The notes beneath the pieces were generated by a model. The model was not told where the DNA came from, made no database searches, and worked only from the letters and a program-made list of their open reading frames with translations. A DNA stretch of 37,261 nt from positions 1-37,261 of the forward strand of contig CAMNMV010000008.1 of assembly GCA_946545015.1 (NCBI GenBank). The letters run 5' to 3'. Within the stretch, counting starts at the first letter, position 1, and each line of letters starts with the position of its first letter. A program made the translations under genes and the position numbers. The stretch comes from an uncultured Clostridium sp. Lineage in GTDB: Bacteria; Bacillota; Clostridia; TANB77; CAG-508. Shown here piece by piece: positions 31,201 to 37,261 of the stretch.

Positions 31201-33156
31201 ATGAAAAAGAAAAGTATTATTTTACTATTTATGTTGCTGAGTTTACTAAGTTGCAGTACTATTTCTATAGGAGCAAGTAATATAACGTATTTTTATTTTA
31301 GTCCGATGAAAATAGAAAATCCAAATATAGAAATGGTATCTAATGAAATAACAATTGATACGATAACATCAAAAATTGATAATACAATTTTACTTCAAAA
31401 TATATCTAATGAAGAAATTGAAACAGATTTTATTATACCAATAGATAATCCTCAATTTTCAATTTTTTCTAAAGATGTAAAAATTGAATTAAATGAAGTA
31501 GAAGTGAACTATTTGAAAAAAGACGATGGAAATTATATTGTAAAAACTAAAATATCAGCAAATTCGGCAAAAAAATTACATGTTGAATATTATACAGAAA
31601 ATGATTTACAAAAAGCAAGATTGATTAAGTGTAATTTTGATAATTTAAAGGGAAAGAAAATCAAAAAAATTAAAGTGGATGTAAAAATTGATGAAAAAAA
31701 TATACCAATGGTAGAAAAAATTTATCCTGGTCATTATACTTTTGATAATAATACAATTACAGTGGAATATTACAATTATGAAGTTAATCCAATAACAAAA
31801 GATATGATTGTAAAAAAAGAAACTTTTGATAATTTATTATATGGAAGAGAGTCTGAACTCGAAGAAGAAGAAAGAGATATTATTAATAAGTGGTATACAA
31901 ATGATTCCATAAATATTGATAAAGAAAAATTTGATACGGATTATAGTAGAAAATATTCTACTGGTGAAGAATATAAAACATATAATAAGATAGTTGAAAA
32001 TATTTTGGATTATAATTATATAAAAAATGGAAAGGTCATATATCCAAATTCTTACATGAATTATGAACCATCTGAACCATTGTTATATGAAATGTATGAT
32101 GGAAATCCAAATGCTAGCGAAGAGAGAAAATTAGATTTAAAAGGAAAAAACATATGCATAGATTTTGTGGAAACTGAAGGAGACAAAGAATTATATGTTT
32201 CAAAAGTTGACAATATACAAGACGGACCGGATTATCCTGAACCTTTGATTACTAATAAACTAGTGAAACAAAATGAAAGAACAATATTACAAACTAAAGG
32301 TGTAAATACAGGATATGCAGGAAAAAGGGGAGCAAAGATTATTTTTGTTGGACAAGGAATTGATGGAGAAAGTTTAAATGCGACAGAACAAGAAAAAATT
32401 GCTTATATAAATCAAATAAATGCAGATATGTATATTAGAATAGAAATTTATGATGGCGAACTAAAGAAAAATCCTTTTGATTTTATGGAAGATTCAGGAA
32501 TGGTTGGATATTATGACAATAACAATTTAGAAATTGCAAAGAATTTTGCAGTAGGAAAATTAGGAATAAAAAGAGAAAATTGGAATGGACAATATGAGCA
32601 ATATCAAACATATGATGAATATATTAAAAATTATAAAAATGATTATTGTAAATATTGTCTTATCAAATTAGATAATGAAGATATAACTAATAAATCTGAA
32701 ATACCAACAGTAGTACAATTTATTGGAAATAGAACAACACAAGATGGAAAATATGTTGTCGAGTATAATTATAAAGGATTTTATGACAATAGTAGGCGAG
32801 GATTAATAACATCAAATGCTGTATTAGAAACTTCAGAAGCGAAAAATATGTTATTAGCAAATCGACAAAAAAATAATAATATTAAAAAAGAAAATGAAAA
32901 TAAAATATCAAGTTTAAAATATAGTGATGATGAGAAAAAAATTCAAGATGAAATAAAACAAAAATTGGAAGAAGAAAAGAAAAGGCTTGAAGAAGAGGAA
33001 AAAGAAAAAAGCAAAAAAGAAATTAGTTTGAGACCAAATGATATAATTGTATTTTCTGCTATAGTTTGTGGAATATTTATTTGTATAATTATATTAATAG
33101 TTTTGAAAAAAAAGAAAAAGGAGAAAGAAGATGGAGAAAAAATCAATAAAAATTAG
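31201..33156 (+). CDS. Large membrane-anchored extracytoplasmic protein, unknown function
   Basis: A 651-aa protein. The ATG at 31201 follows AAAGGAGGGG; upstream in-frame codons lie in the promoter. A signal peptide (residues 1-26, SLLSCSTISIGA; possible lipobox, uncertain) is followed by a long, Asn/Lys/Ile-rich ectodomain. About 30-200 looks like a beta-rich domain with alternating hydrophobic strands and IPIDNPQFSIF. A Lys/Glu coiled segment (about 585-610) leads to a C-terminal TM helix (about 613-635) and a basic tail, so the bulk is outside the cell. I recognise no domain. The stop overlaps the next gene's start by 26 nt, indicating translational coupling with the PstS-like protein and probably a shared role. 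Confidence 0.8.
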   Translation: MKKKSIILLFMLLSLLSCSTISIGASNITYFYFSPMKIENPNIEMVSNEITIDTITSKIDNTILLQNISNEEIETDFIIPIDNPQFSIFSKDVKIELNEVEVNYLKKDDGNYIVKTKISANSAKKLHVEYYTENDLQKARLIKCNFDNLKGKKIKKIKVDVKIDEKNIPMVEKIYPGHYTFDNNTITVEYYNYEVNPITKDMIVKKETFDNLLYGRESELEEEERDIINKWYTNDSINIDKEKFDTDYSRKYSTGEEYKTYNKIVENILDYNYIKNGKVIYPNSYMNYEPSEPLLYEMYDGNPNASEERKLDLKGKNICIDFVETEGDKELYVSKVDNIQDGPDYPEPLITNKLVKQNERTILQTKGVNTGYAGKRGAKIIFVGQGIDGESLNATEQEKIAYINQINADMYIRIEIYDGELKKNPFDFMEDSGMVGYYDNNNLEIAKNFAVGKLGIKRENWNGQYEQYQTYDEYIKNYKNDYCKYCLIKLDNEDITNKSEIPTVVQFIGNRTTQDGKYVVEYNYKGFYDNSRRGLITSNAVLETSEAKNMLLANRQKNNNIKKENENKISSLKYSDDEKKIQDEIKQKLEEEKKRLEEEEKEKSKKEISLRPNDIIVFSAIVCGIFICIIILIVLKKKKKEKEDGEKINKN

Positions 33157-34120
33157 TTTGACAACAGTAATTGTAATACTTTTAATGGTTTTGTTGATAG
33201 TAGGAGGAGTATTATATTATTTGCATATTACAAAAAATAATAATGAAAACAATGAAAATACAACGAGTTCTAATACAGAACAAAATAATAAATCAAATGA
33301 AGAAGAAAAATTAAAGATGACTGAAGAAGAATTTCCTAAAGTTGATGGTGCAACAGCAATGTTGCCAATGGTTGGCGAAATAACAAAGTCAGTATTAGGA
33401 TATACTGATGAAGAAGCACAAAAATATTTAGATGAAAATACTCAAGGAAAATCAGCAAAAGTATATGCAAGCTTGATAAACAAACAAAAAGATTTAATAT
33501 TTGTATCTGAACCTTCTGATGATATTTTAAGACAAGCCAAAGAAGCAAATGTTGAATTTGATATGACAGGAATAGGAAAAGATGGATTTGTATTTATAGT
33601 TAATAAAGATAATCCAGTAGATTCTTTAACAATTGAACAAATACAAAAAATTTATACTGGTGAAATTACAAATTGGTCTCAAGTTGGTGGCAATGATGAA
33701 GAAATAGTTGCTTACCAAAGAGAACAAAATTCAGGAAGCCAAAATTTAATGGAAAAAATGGTAATGAAAGGTACTGAAATGGAAAAAGCTCCTTCTGGAC
33801 TTATGATAGCAAGTATGGAAGGATTAATAGATTCAGTAGCTAAAGGGTATGATAATGGAAAATCATCTATAGGCTATTCAATATATTTATATGCAAAAGA
33901 ACAATATGTGAAAGATAATATAAAATTCTTATCAATAGATGGAATTTATCCATCAGATGATACAATTGCTGATGGAACATATCCATTATCAAAAATTGTT
34001 TATGCAGTAACTAGAAAAGATGTGCCACAAGATAGTAGTGTTAGAACATTAATCAAATGGTTACTTACAGATGAAGGACAAAAAGCTGTCATTGCTGGAG
34101 GATATAGTGGAATAAAATAA
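33131..34120 (+). CDS. Membrane-tethered PstS-like substrate-binding protein
   Basis: A 329-aa protein. An N-terminal TM anchor (about 8-30) and an Asn/Glu-rich linker precede a periplasmic-binding-protein domain of the PstS phosphate-binding type (about 68-329). VDGATAMLPMVGEI at its start, GFVFIVNKDNPVDSLTIEQIQKIYTGEITNW and QREQNSGSQNLMEKMV are the characteristic ligand-site segments, with Arg and Ser positioned as in phosphate binders. No pstC, pstA or pstB genes are near, so transport is doubtful; sensing or a surface role is possible. AAGGAG lies inside the end of the preceding gene, 26 nt of which overlap. Confidence 0.88.
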   Translation: MEKKSIKISLTTVIVILLMVLLIVGGVLYYLHITKNNNENNENTTSSNTEQNNKSNEEEKLKMTEEEFPKVDGATAMLPMVGEITKSVLGYTDEEAQKYLDENTQGKSAKVYASLINKQKDLIFVSEPSDDILRQAKEANVEFDMTGIGKDGFVFIVNKDNPVDSLTIEQIQKIYTGEITNWSQVGGNDEEIVAYQREQNSGSQNLMEKMVMKGTEMEKAPSGLMIASMEGLIDSVAKGYDNGKSSIGYSIYLYAKEQYVKDNIKFLSIDGIYPSDDTIADGTYPLSKIVYAVTRKDVPQDSSVRTLIKWLLTDEGQKAVIAGGYSGIK

Positions 34121-34127
34121 TAATAAA

Positions 34128-34156
34128 GAATAAAAAAAGCCCAATTTGGAAATACT
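34128..34156 (+). promoter_or_regulatory. Candidate sigma-F promoter of sigG
   Basis: GAATA (34128-34132), 15 bp, GGAAATACT (34148-34156). The -10 fits the sigma-F pattern GGNNANANT exactly; the -35 fits GYATA at four of five. The predicted start (about 34162) lies inside the hairpin at 34135-34186, downstream of its 5' arm. Confidence 0.5.
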
Positions 34157-34190
34157 TAACTTAAGAAATTTCCAAAGGGGGTTTTTATTT
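34135..34190 (+). terminator. Terminator hairpin that also sequesters the sigG ribosome site
   Basis: AAAAGCCC (34135-34142) pairs with GGGTTTTT (34179-34186), then TTTGGAAAT (34145-34153) pairs with ATTTCCAAA (34168-34176) across a small internal loop, with an inner CTTA/TAAG cap. A T tract follows. The sigG Shine-Dalgarno AGGGGG (34176-34181) is in the 3' arm. Confidence 0.75.
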
Positions 34191-34962
34191 GTTGCATAAA
34201 GTAGAAATATGTGGAGTTAATACATCTAAACTACCATTACTTTCAAAAAAGGAAAAAGAAGAATTATTTATTCAAATAAAAGAAGGAAATGAAGAAGCGA
34301 GAATTAAATTTATAAATGGAAATTTGAGATTAGTACTAAGTGTAATTAAAAGATTCAATGGAAGAGGAGAAAATGTGGATGATTTATTTCAAGTAGGGTG
34401 TGTTGGATTGATAAAGGCTATAGATAATTTTGATATTAATCAAGGTGTACAATTTTCAACATATGCTGTGCCAATGATAATAGGTGAAATAAAAAGATAC
34501 TTAAGAGATAATAATAGTATAAGGGTTAGTAGGTCTGTTAGAGATTTGGCATACAAAACAATACAATTCAAAGAAAAGTTTAATAAAGAATTTGGAAAAG
34601 AACCGACGATAGCAGAAATTGCAAAAGAATTAGGAGTGGGAGAGGAAGAAGTATCACTTAGTTTAGATGCTATACAAGATCCTGTTTCCCTTCAAGAACC
34701 AATCTTTAATGATGGACAAGAAAGTATTTTTATTATGGATCAAGTAAAAGATACTAAAAATACAGATGAAAATTGGACTGAAAGTATGACTATAAATCAG
34801 GCAATGTCAAAATTAAATGAAAAAGAAAAAATGATTATAAATAAAAGGTTTTTTGAAGGTAGAACACAAATGGAAGTGGCATCAGAAATAGGAATATCTC
34901 AAGCCCAAGTATCAAGGTTGGAAAAGAGTGCAATTTCACATTTGAAAAAAACTTATAGATGA
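34189..34962 (+). CDS. sigG: RNA polymerase sporulation sigma factor SigG
   Basis: A 257-aa forespore sigma factor that acts late in engulfment and turns on spore-protection and germination genes. It has the sigma-G hallmarks: KVEICGVNTSKLPLL at the N-terminus, GNLRLVLSVIKRFNGRGENVDDLFQVGCVGL, FSTYAVPMIIGEIKRYLRDNN, IRVSRSVRDLAYK, LDAIQDPVSLQEPI, and region 4 KRFFEGRTQMEVASEIGISQAQVSRLEK. Start is TTG 34189 (or the next TTG, 34192), 7 nt after GGGGG. That ribosome site lies inside a hairpin, giving probable control of read-through transcripts. It is separated from sigE by three genes. Confidence 0.97.
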   Translation: MLHKVEICGVNTSKLPLLSKKEKEELFIQIKEGNEEARIKFINGNLRLVLSVIKRFNGRGENVDDLFQVGCVGLIKAIDNFDINQGVQFSTYAVPMIIGEIKRYLRDNNSIRVSRSVRDLAYKTIQFKEKFNKEFGKEPTIAEIAKELGVGEEEVSLSLDAIQDPVSLQEPIFNDGQESIFIMDQVKDTKNTDENWTESMTINQAMSKLNEKEKMIINKRFFEGRTQMEVASEIGISQAQVSRLEKSAISHLKKTYR

Positions 34963-34966
34963 AATA

Positions 34967-34995
34967 TTGTAAAAAAAAGTATAATGATGTATAAT
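34967..34995 (+). promoter_or_regulatory. Sigma-A promoter of the 530-aa gene
   Basis: TTGTAA (34967-34972), 17 bp, TATAAT (34990-34995), 27 nt before the ATG; it starts right after the sigG stop. Confidence 0.6.
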
Positions 34996-35021
34996 TTTTA
35001 AGAATAAAGGAGGAAATAATA

Positions 35022-36614
35022 ATGAAACCAAAAACAAAGAAAATAATTATTGCAATATTAATAGTATTGATTTTAGCAGCATCAGTATTTGCATATTTAT
35101 ACTTTTTTACAGACATGTTTAAAACACCGGAAGATTTATTCTATAAATATTTAGGAAAAATGGCAAAAAATGAATCAGGATATTCTTATCAAGATGCTTT
35201 AGAAGAATTGAACAAAGTGAAAGATAAATCATATACTGAAAAAACATCAACAAAAGTAGAGATAGAAACAAAAGGGACAAGTTATAAAAATAAAGTTGAT
35301 CAAATAACATATGATGAAATATCTAAAATGAGAATAGATTTTGAAACTAAAAATGTTCCAAGCCAAAAGAAATCAGAAGGAAAAATGGAATTAAAATACC
35401 AAGATGAAAATGTAACTCAATTAGAATATTTCCAAAATTCTGATAAATATGGGGTAAAATCTGAATTCTTAGGTGACAACTATGTTGTTGTTGAAAACAA
35501 AAACTTAAAAAGTCTATTTAGAAAACTAGGTATTCCAAGTGCCAATATACCGGATCAATTTGAAAATATGGATTTATATGATTTGTTATATGTAAGCAAA
35601 GAAGATCAAGAAAAAATAAGCAAAGGATATACTGAAGCAATCAGAAAAAGCATTCCACAAGAAAATTATAAAAAGACAGAAAATGTTACAAAAAATATAA
35701 ACGGAAATGATGTTAATACAACAGTTTATTCTCTAGAATTAAACGCTAAAGATCTAATGAATATGTTAATTGGTGTATTAGAACAAATGAAAAATGATGA
35801 TAAAATGTTAGAATTAGTTTCACAAAAAATGGAAAAATTTTCAACTATGAGTTTATCACCAGAAGCAAATGATATGATGAGATATATTGATCTTGGTGAA
35901 ATGTCAAAAGAACAAATGTCAAGACAAATTGAATATTTAATTACAGGATTAAAAATAGGGATGACATATGTTGATACACCATTAAGTTCAACAGTACTTC
36001 CAAAAATTGAAATAGATATTTGTGTAGCTAATGATGATGTAGTAAGAATGGAATTCAAGACATCTGATAATGTTGTATTTGCTTTAGATTTTTATGATGC
36101 GGAAGATAAAGAACATATTGATGTTTTGGTTGCTGACGATTCATATTATGGACAATTAACAAGAGTTTTAGGAATTGAAAGTAAAACAACCAAAAATGGT
36201 GATGAAATAAAAATCGAAGGAGCTATATGTTTCTTAGCAAATAAAAAGGAACAAAAAATTGGCTATGAAGTAACTACAAATGGAAAATTAGGAGAAGATA
36301 AAAATTCAGCTAAGTATAAATTCTTTGTTGATACTGATGAAATAGTAGTGAAAATATCTATCGATTCTGAAATGGAATATTCTGATGATATTAATATAGA
36401 AGAAAAAGATTCTAAAAATTCATTAGTATTGAATAATATGAGTAAAGAAGAATTAGAAAAATATTTTGAAAAAGTAGGAAATGATGCTCAAGATATACTA
36501 TTACAAAAATTTGTGAGATTTGGAATAATGGATGAAAAGACAGCAAATAAAATAAAAGAAACACAAAGTGAAACAGAAAGTAGACAATTAGAAATGCTTC
36601 CTGATCAACAATAA
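35022..36614 (+). CDS. Membrane-anchored extracytoplasmic protein, unknown function (530 aa)
   Basis: A 530-aa protein with an N-terminal TM anchor (about 6-28, IIIAILIVLILAASVFAYLYFF) and a large, Lys/Glu/Asp-rich outside domain. It contains repeated beta-hairpin-like stretches such as VEIETKGTSYKNKVDQITYDE, KMELKYQDENVTQLEYF and DEIKIEGAICFLANKKEQKIGYEV, which look like lipocalin- or LolA-like strands, though I recognise no family. It ends in a short Gln/Glu-rich tail. AAGGAGG precedes the ATG. It has its own promoter and terminator, so it is separate from sigG. Confidence 0.8.
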   Translation: MKPKTKKIIIAILIVLILAASVFAYLYFFTDMFKTPEDLFYKYLGKMAKNESGYSYQDALEELNKVKDKSYTEKTSTKVEIETKGTSYKNKVDQITYDEISKMRIDFETKNVPSQKKSEGKMELKYQDENVTQLEYFQNSDKYGVKSEFLGDNYVVVENKNLKSLFRKLGIPSANIPDQFENMDLYDLLYVSKEDQEKISKGYTEAIRKSIPQENYKKTENVTKNINGNDVNTTVYSLELNAKDLMNMLIGVLEQMKNDDKMLELVSQKMEKFSTMSLSPEANDMMRYIDLGEMSKEQMSRQIEYLITGLKIGMTYVDTPLSSTVLPKIEIDICVANDDVVRMEFKTSDNVVFALDFYDAEDKEHIDVLVADDSYYGQLTRVLGIESKTTKNGDEIKIEGAICFLANKKEQKIGYEVTTNGKLGEDKNSAKYKFFVDTDEIVVKISIDSEMEYSDDINIEEKDSKNSLVLNNMSKEELEKYFEKVGNDAQDILLQKFVRFGIMDEKTANKIKETQSETESRQLEMLPDQQ

Positions 36615-36636
36615 TATGTTGTATTTTTAATATAAG

Positions 36637-36667
36637 AAAAGAAATCTGATAATAGATTTCTTTTTTT
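36637..36667 (+). terminator. Terminator of the 530-aa gene
   Basis: AAAAGAAATCT (36637-36647) pairs with AGATTTCTTTT (36654-36664), followed by TTT. Confidence 0.85.
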
Positions 36668-36716
36668 ATATTTCTTGCATATATATAATAGGAAGAAAAA
36701 AATAAGGAGGATTGAA

Positions 36717-36947
36717 ATGGATAAAGGAATGGATTTTAAACATAAAGAAGTTATAAATATAACAGATGGAAAAAGGCTTGGGCATGTGCAAGATGTATGT
36801 GCAGATTTAGAATCAGGAAAAATAACTTCAATTATTGTACCAGGAAGTAATAAACTAATGAGCTTCTTTAATCAGAATAATGATATAGTAATTCCATGGC
36901 AAAAAATCAAATGCATAAGTGATGATTTAATACTTGTAGAGATGTAA
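36717..36947 (+). CDS. YlmC/YmxH family PRC-barrel protein
   Basis: A 76-aa protein of the YlmC/YmxH sporulation-associated family, a PRC-barrel fold: DFKHKEVINITDGKRLGHVQDVCADLESGKITSIIVPGSNK, with the closing DIVIPWQKIKCISDDLILVEM. ATG 36717 follows AAGGAGG; the codon at 36675 lies in the promoter region. The family commonly sits near sigG in Clostridia and is made during sporulation; its function is not established. TATAAT at 36684-36689 could be its -10; no good -35 is seen. Confidence 0.9.
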   Translation: MDKGMDFKHKEVINITDGKRLGHVQDVCADLESGKITSIIVPGSNKLMSFFNQNNDIVIPWQKIKCISDDLILVEM

Positions 36948-37024
36948 AAAATATATTAAAAAGACATAATAAATTGCATTAGAAAAAATAATATAAAAAA
37001 AATTAAAAAAAATAGAAAAAAGTG

Positions 37025-37053
37025 TTGACAAAAATCGACACATATGTTAATAT
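37025..37053 (+). promoter_or_regulatory. Consensus sigma-A promoter P1
   Basis: TTGACA (37025-37030), 17 bp, TAATAT (37048-37053), preceded by AAAAAAGTG, the same context as P2. Confidence 0.65.
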
Positions 37054-37209
37054 AACAATTAGCCGATGAAACACAAGAAAATTTTAATAAAAGTAGCAAA
37101 AGAATTAGTAAGAATTAAAAACAAAAAGCAAAGAACACGTCATTACTAGTTTTTTATTTTGCCATAAAAATGGTCAAAAAAACTTTTTAAAAAAATTTTA
37201 AAAAAAGTG

Positions 37210-37238
37210 TTGACAAGGTTAACAACATAGTGTATAAT
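37210..37238 (+). promoter_or_regulatory. Perfect consensus sigma-A promoter P2
   Basis: TTGACA (37210-37215), 17 bp, TATAAT (37233-37238), A/T-rich upstream. TTCGT-TACGC-ACGAA (37247-37261), at the window edge, could open a structured leader. Confidence 0.8.
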
Positions 37239-37261
37239 ACAAATCGTTCGTTACGCACGAA

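Larger units (their letters stand above)
36948..37261 (+). other. Gene-free 3' end with two consensus promoters
   Basis: The last 314 nt have no supportable gene. They contain promoter P1 (37025-37053), a weak 27-codon frame (37066-37149) with no ribosome site, a stem AATTAGTAA/TTACTAGTT with a T tract ending near 37158, a TTTTGCCAT/ATGGTCAAAA hairpin near 37160, and promoter P2 (37210-37238). The downstream target lies outside the window. Confidence 0.6.

Noticed and set aside
37066..37149. 27-aa basic frame after promoter P1
   Set aside because: No ribosome site, and the predicted transcript start lies only about 5 nt before the ATG; reported only as part of the spacer.
1..37261. CRISPR arrays, tRNA genes, prophage or insertion-sequence transposases
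   Set aside because: No regularly spaced direct repeats, no tRNA T-loop/acceptor pattern and no transposase or phage structural protein were seen on either strand.

Overview
The window is very AT-rich, densely coding DNA from a low-GC, endospore-forming Firmicute, most likely a member of the Clostridia. Four things point there: Spo0A, SpoIIGA, sigma-E, sigma-G and a Spo0E-like protein mark a spore former; the murA-ftsQ-DUF881-sbp-ftsA-ftsZ-spoIIGA-sigE order is the clostridial form of the division cluster; codons and spacers are A/T-rich; and a surface cohesin-like/dockerin gene pair is typical of gut or fibre-degrading Clostridia. Species cannot be assigned from the sequence alone. Almost every gene is on the + strand; the exceptions are one small membrane protein and one candidate small RNA.

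Layout. Positions 1-2013 hold the 3' end of a secreted Ig-repeat/dockerin protein and a sortase-anchored cohesin-like protein. Positions 2025-2140 are a REP-like inverted repeat enclosing a terminator. Then come mfd, a SpoU-family methyltransferase and trmL (2209-7015), a second REP-like half-site, smc (7260-10805), a membrane-anchored GH25 lysozyme, and the rpsF-ssb-rpsR operon (12103-13188). Positions 13260-13790 are a compact regulatory region: tandem Spo0A-box-like sites, a 58-aa ORF, a convergent minus-strand RNA with a consensus promoter, and the divergent promoter of a YnbB-like PLP enzyme. Next are a BaiN-like flavoprotein, a YigZ/IMPACT protein, spo0A (17107-17922), the minus-strand membrane protein, rpsU, a YfmF/YfmH-type M16 pair, and a short Spo0E-like gene (21769-21927).

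The second half is the division/sporulation cluster: murA, ftsQ, two tandem DUF881 genes, sbp, ftsA, ftsZ, spoIIGA and sigE. Three genes (a small pilin-like protein, an unknown 651-aa ectodomain protein, and a tethered PstS-like protein) then separate sigE from sigG, genes that are normally adjacent. After sigG come another unknown membrane-anchored protein, a YlmC/YmxH PRC-barrel gene, and a gene-free 3' end with two consensus sigma-A promoters.

How the parts connect. Spo0A, a candidate Spo0A~P phosphatase (Spo0E-like), a 58-aa ORF behind tandem 0A-like boxes, the SpoIIGA/sigma-E pair and sigma-G form much of a sporulation control circuit within one window. The most interesting regulatory element is upstream of sigG: the Shine-Dalgarno sequence lies in the 3' arm of the preceding terminator hairpin, and a sigma-F-like promoter (GAATA-15-GGAAATACT) inside that hairpin would give a transcript lacking the sequestering arm. 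All functional statements come from reading motifs by eye; no database search was run.
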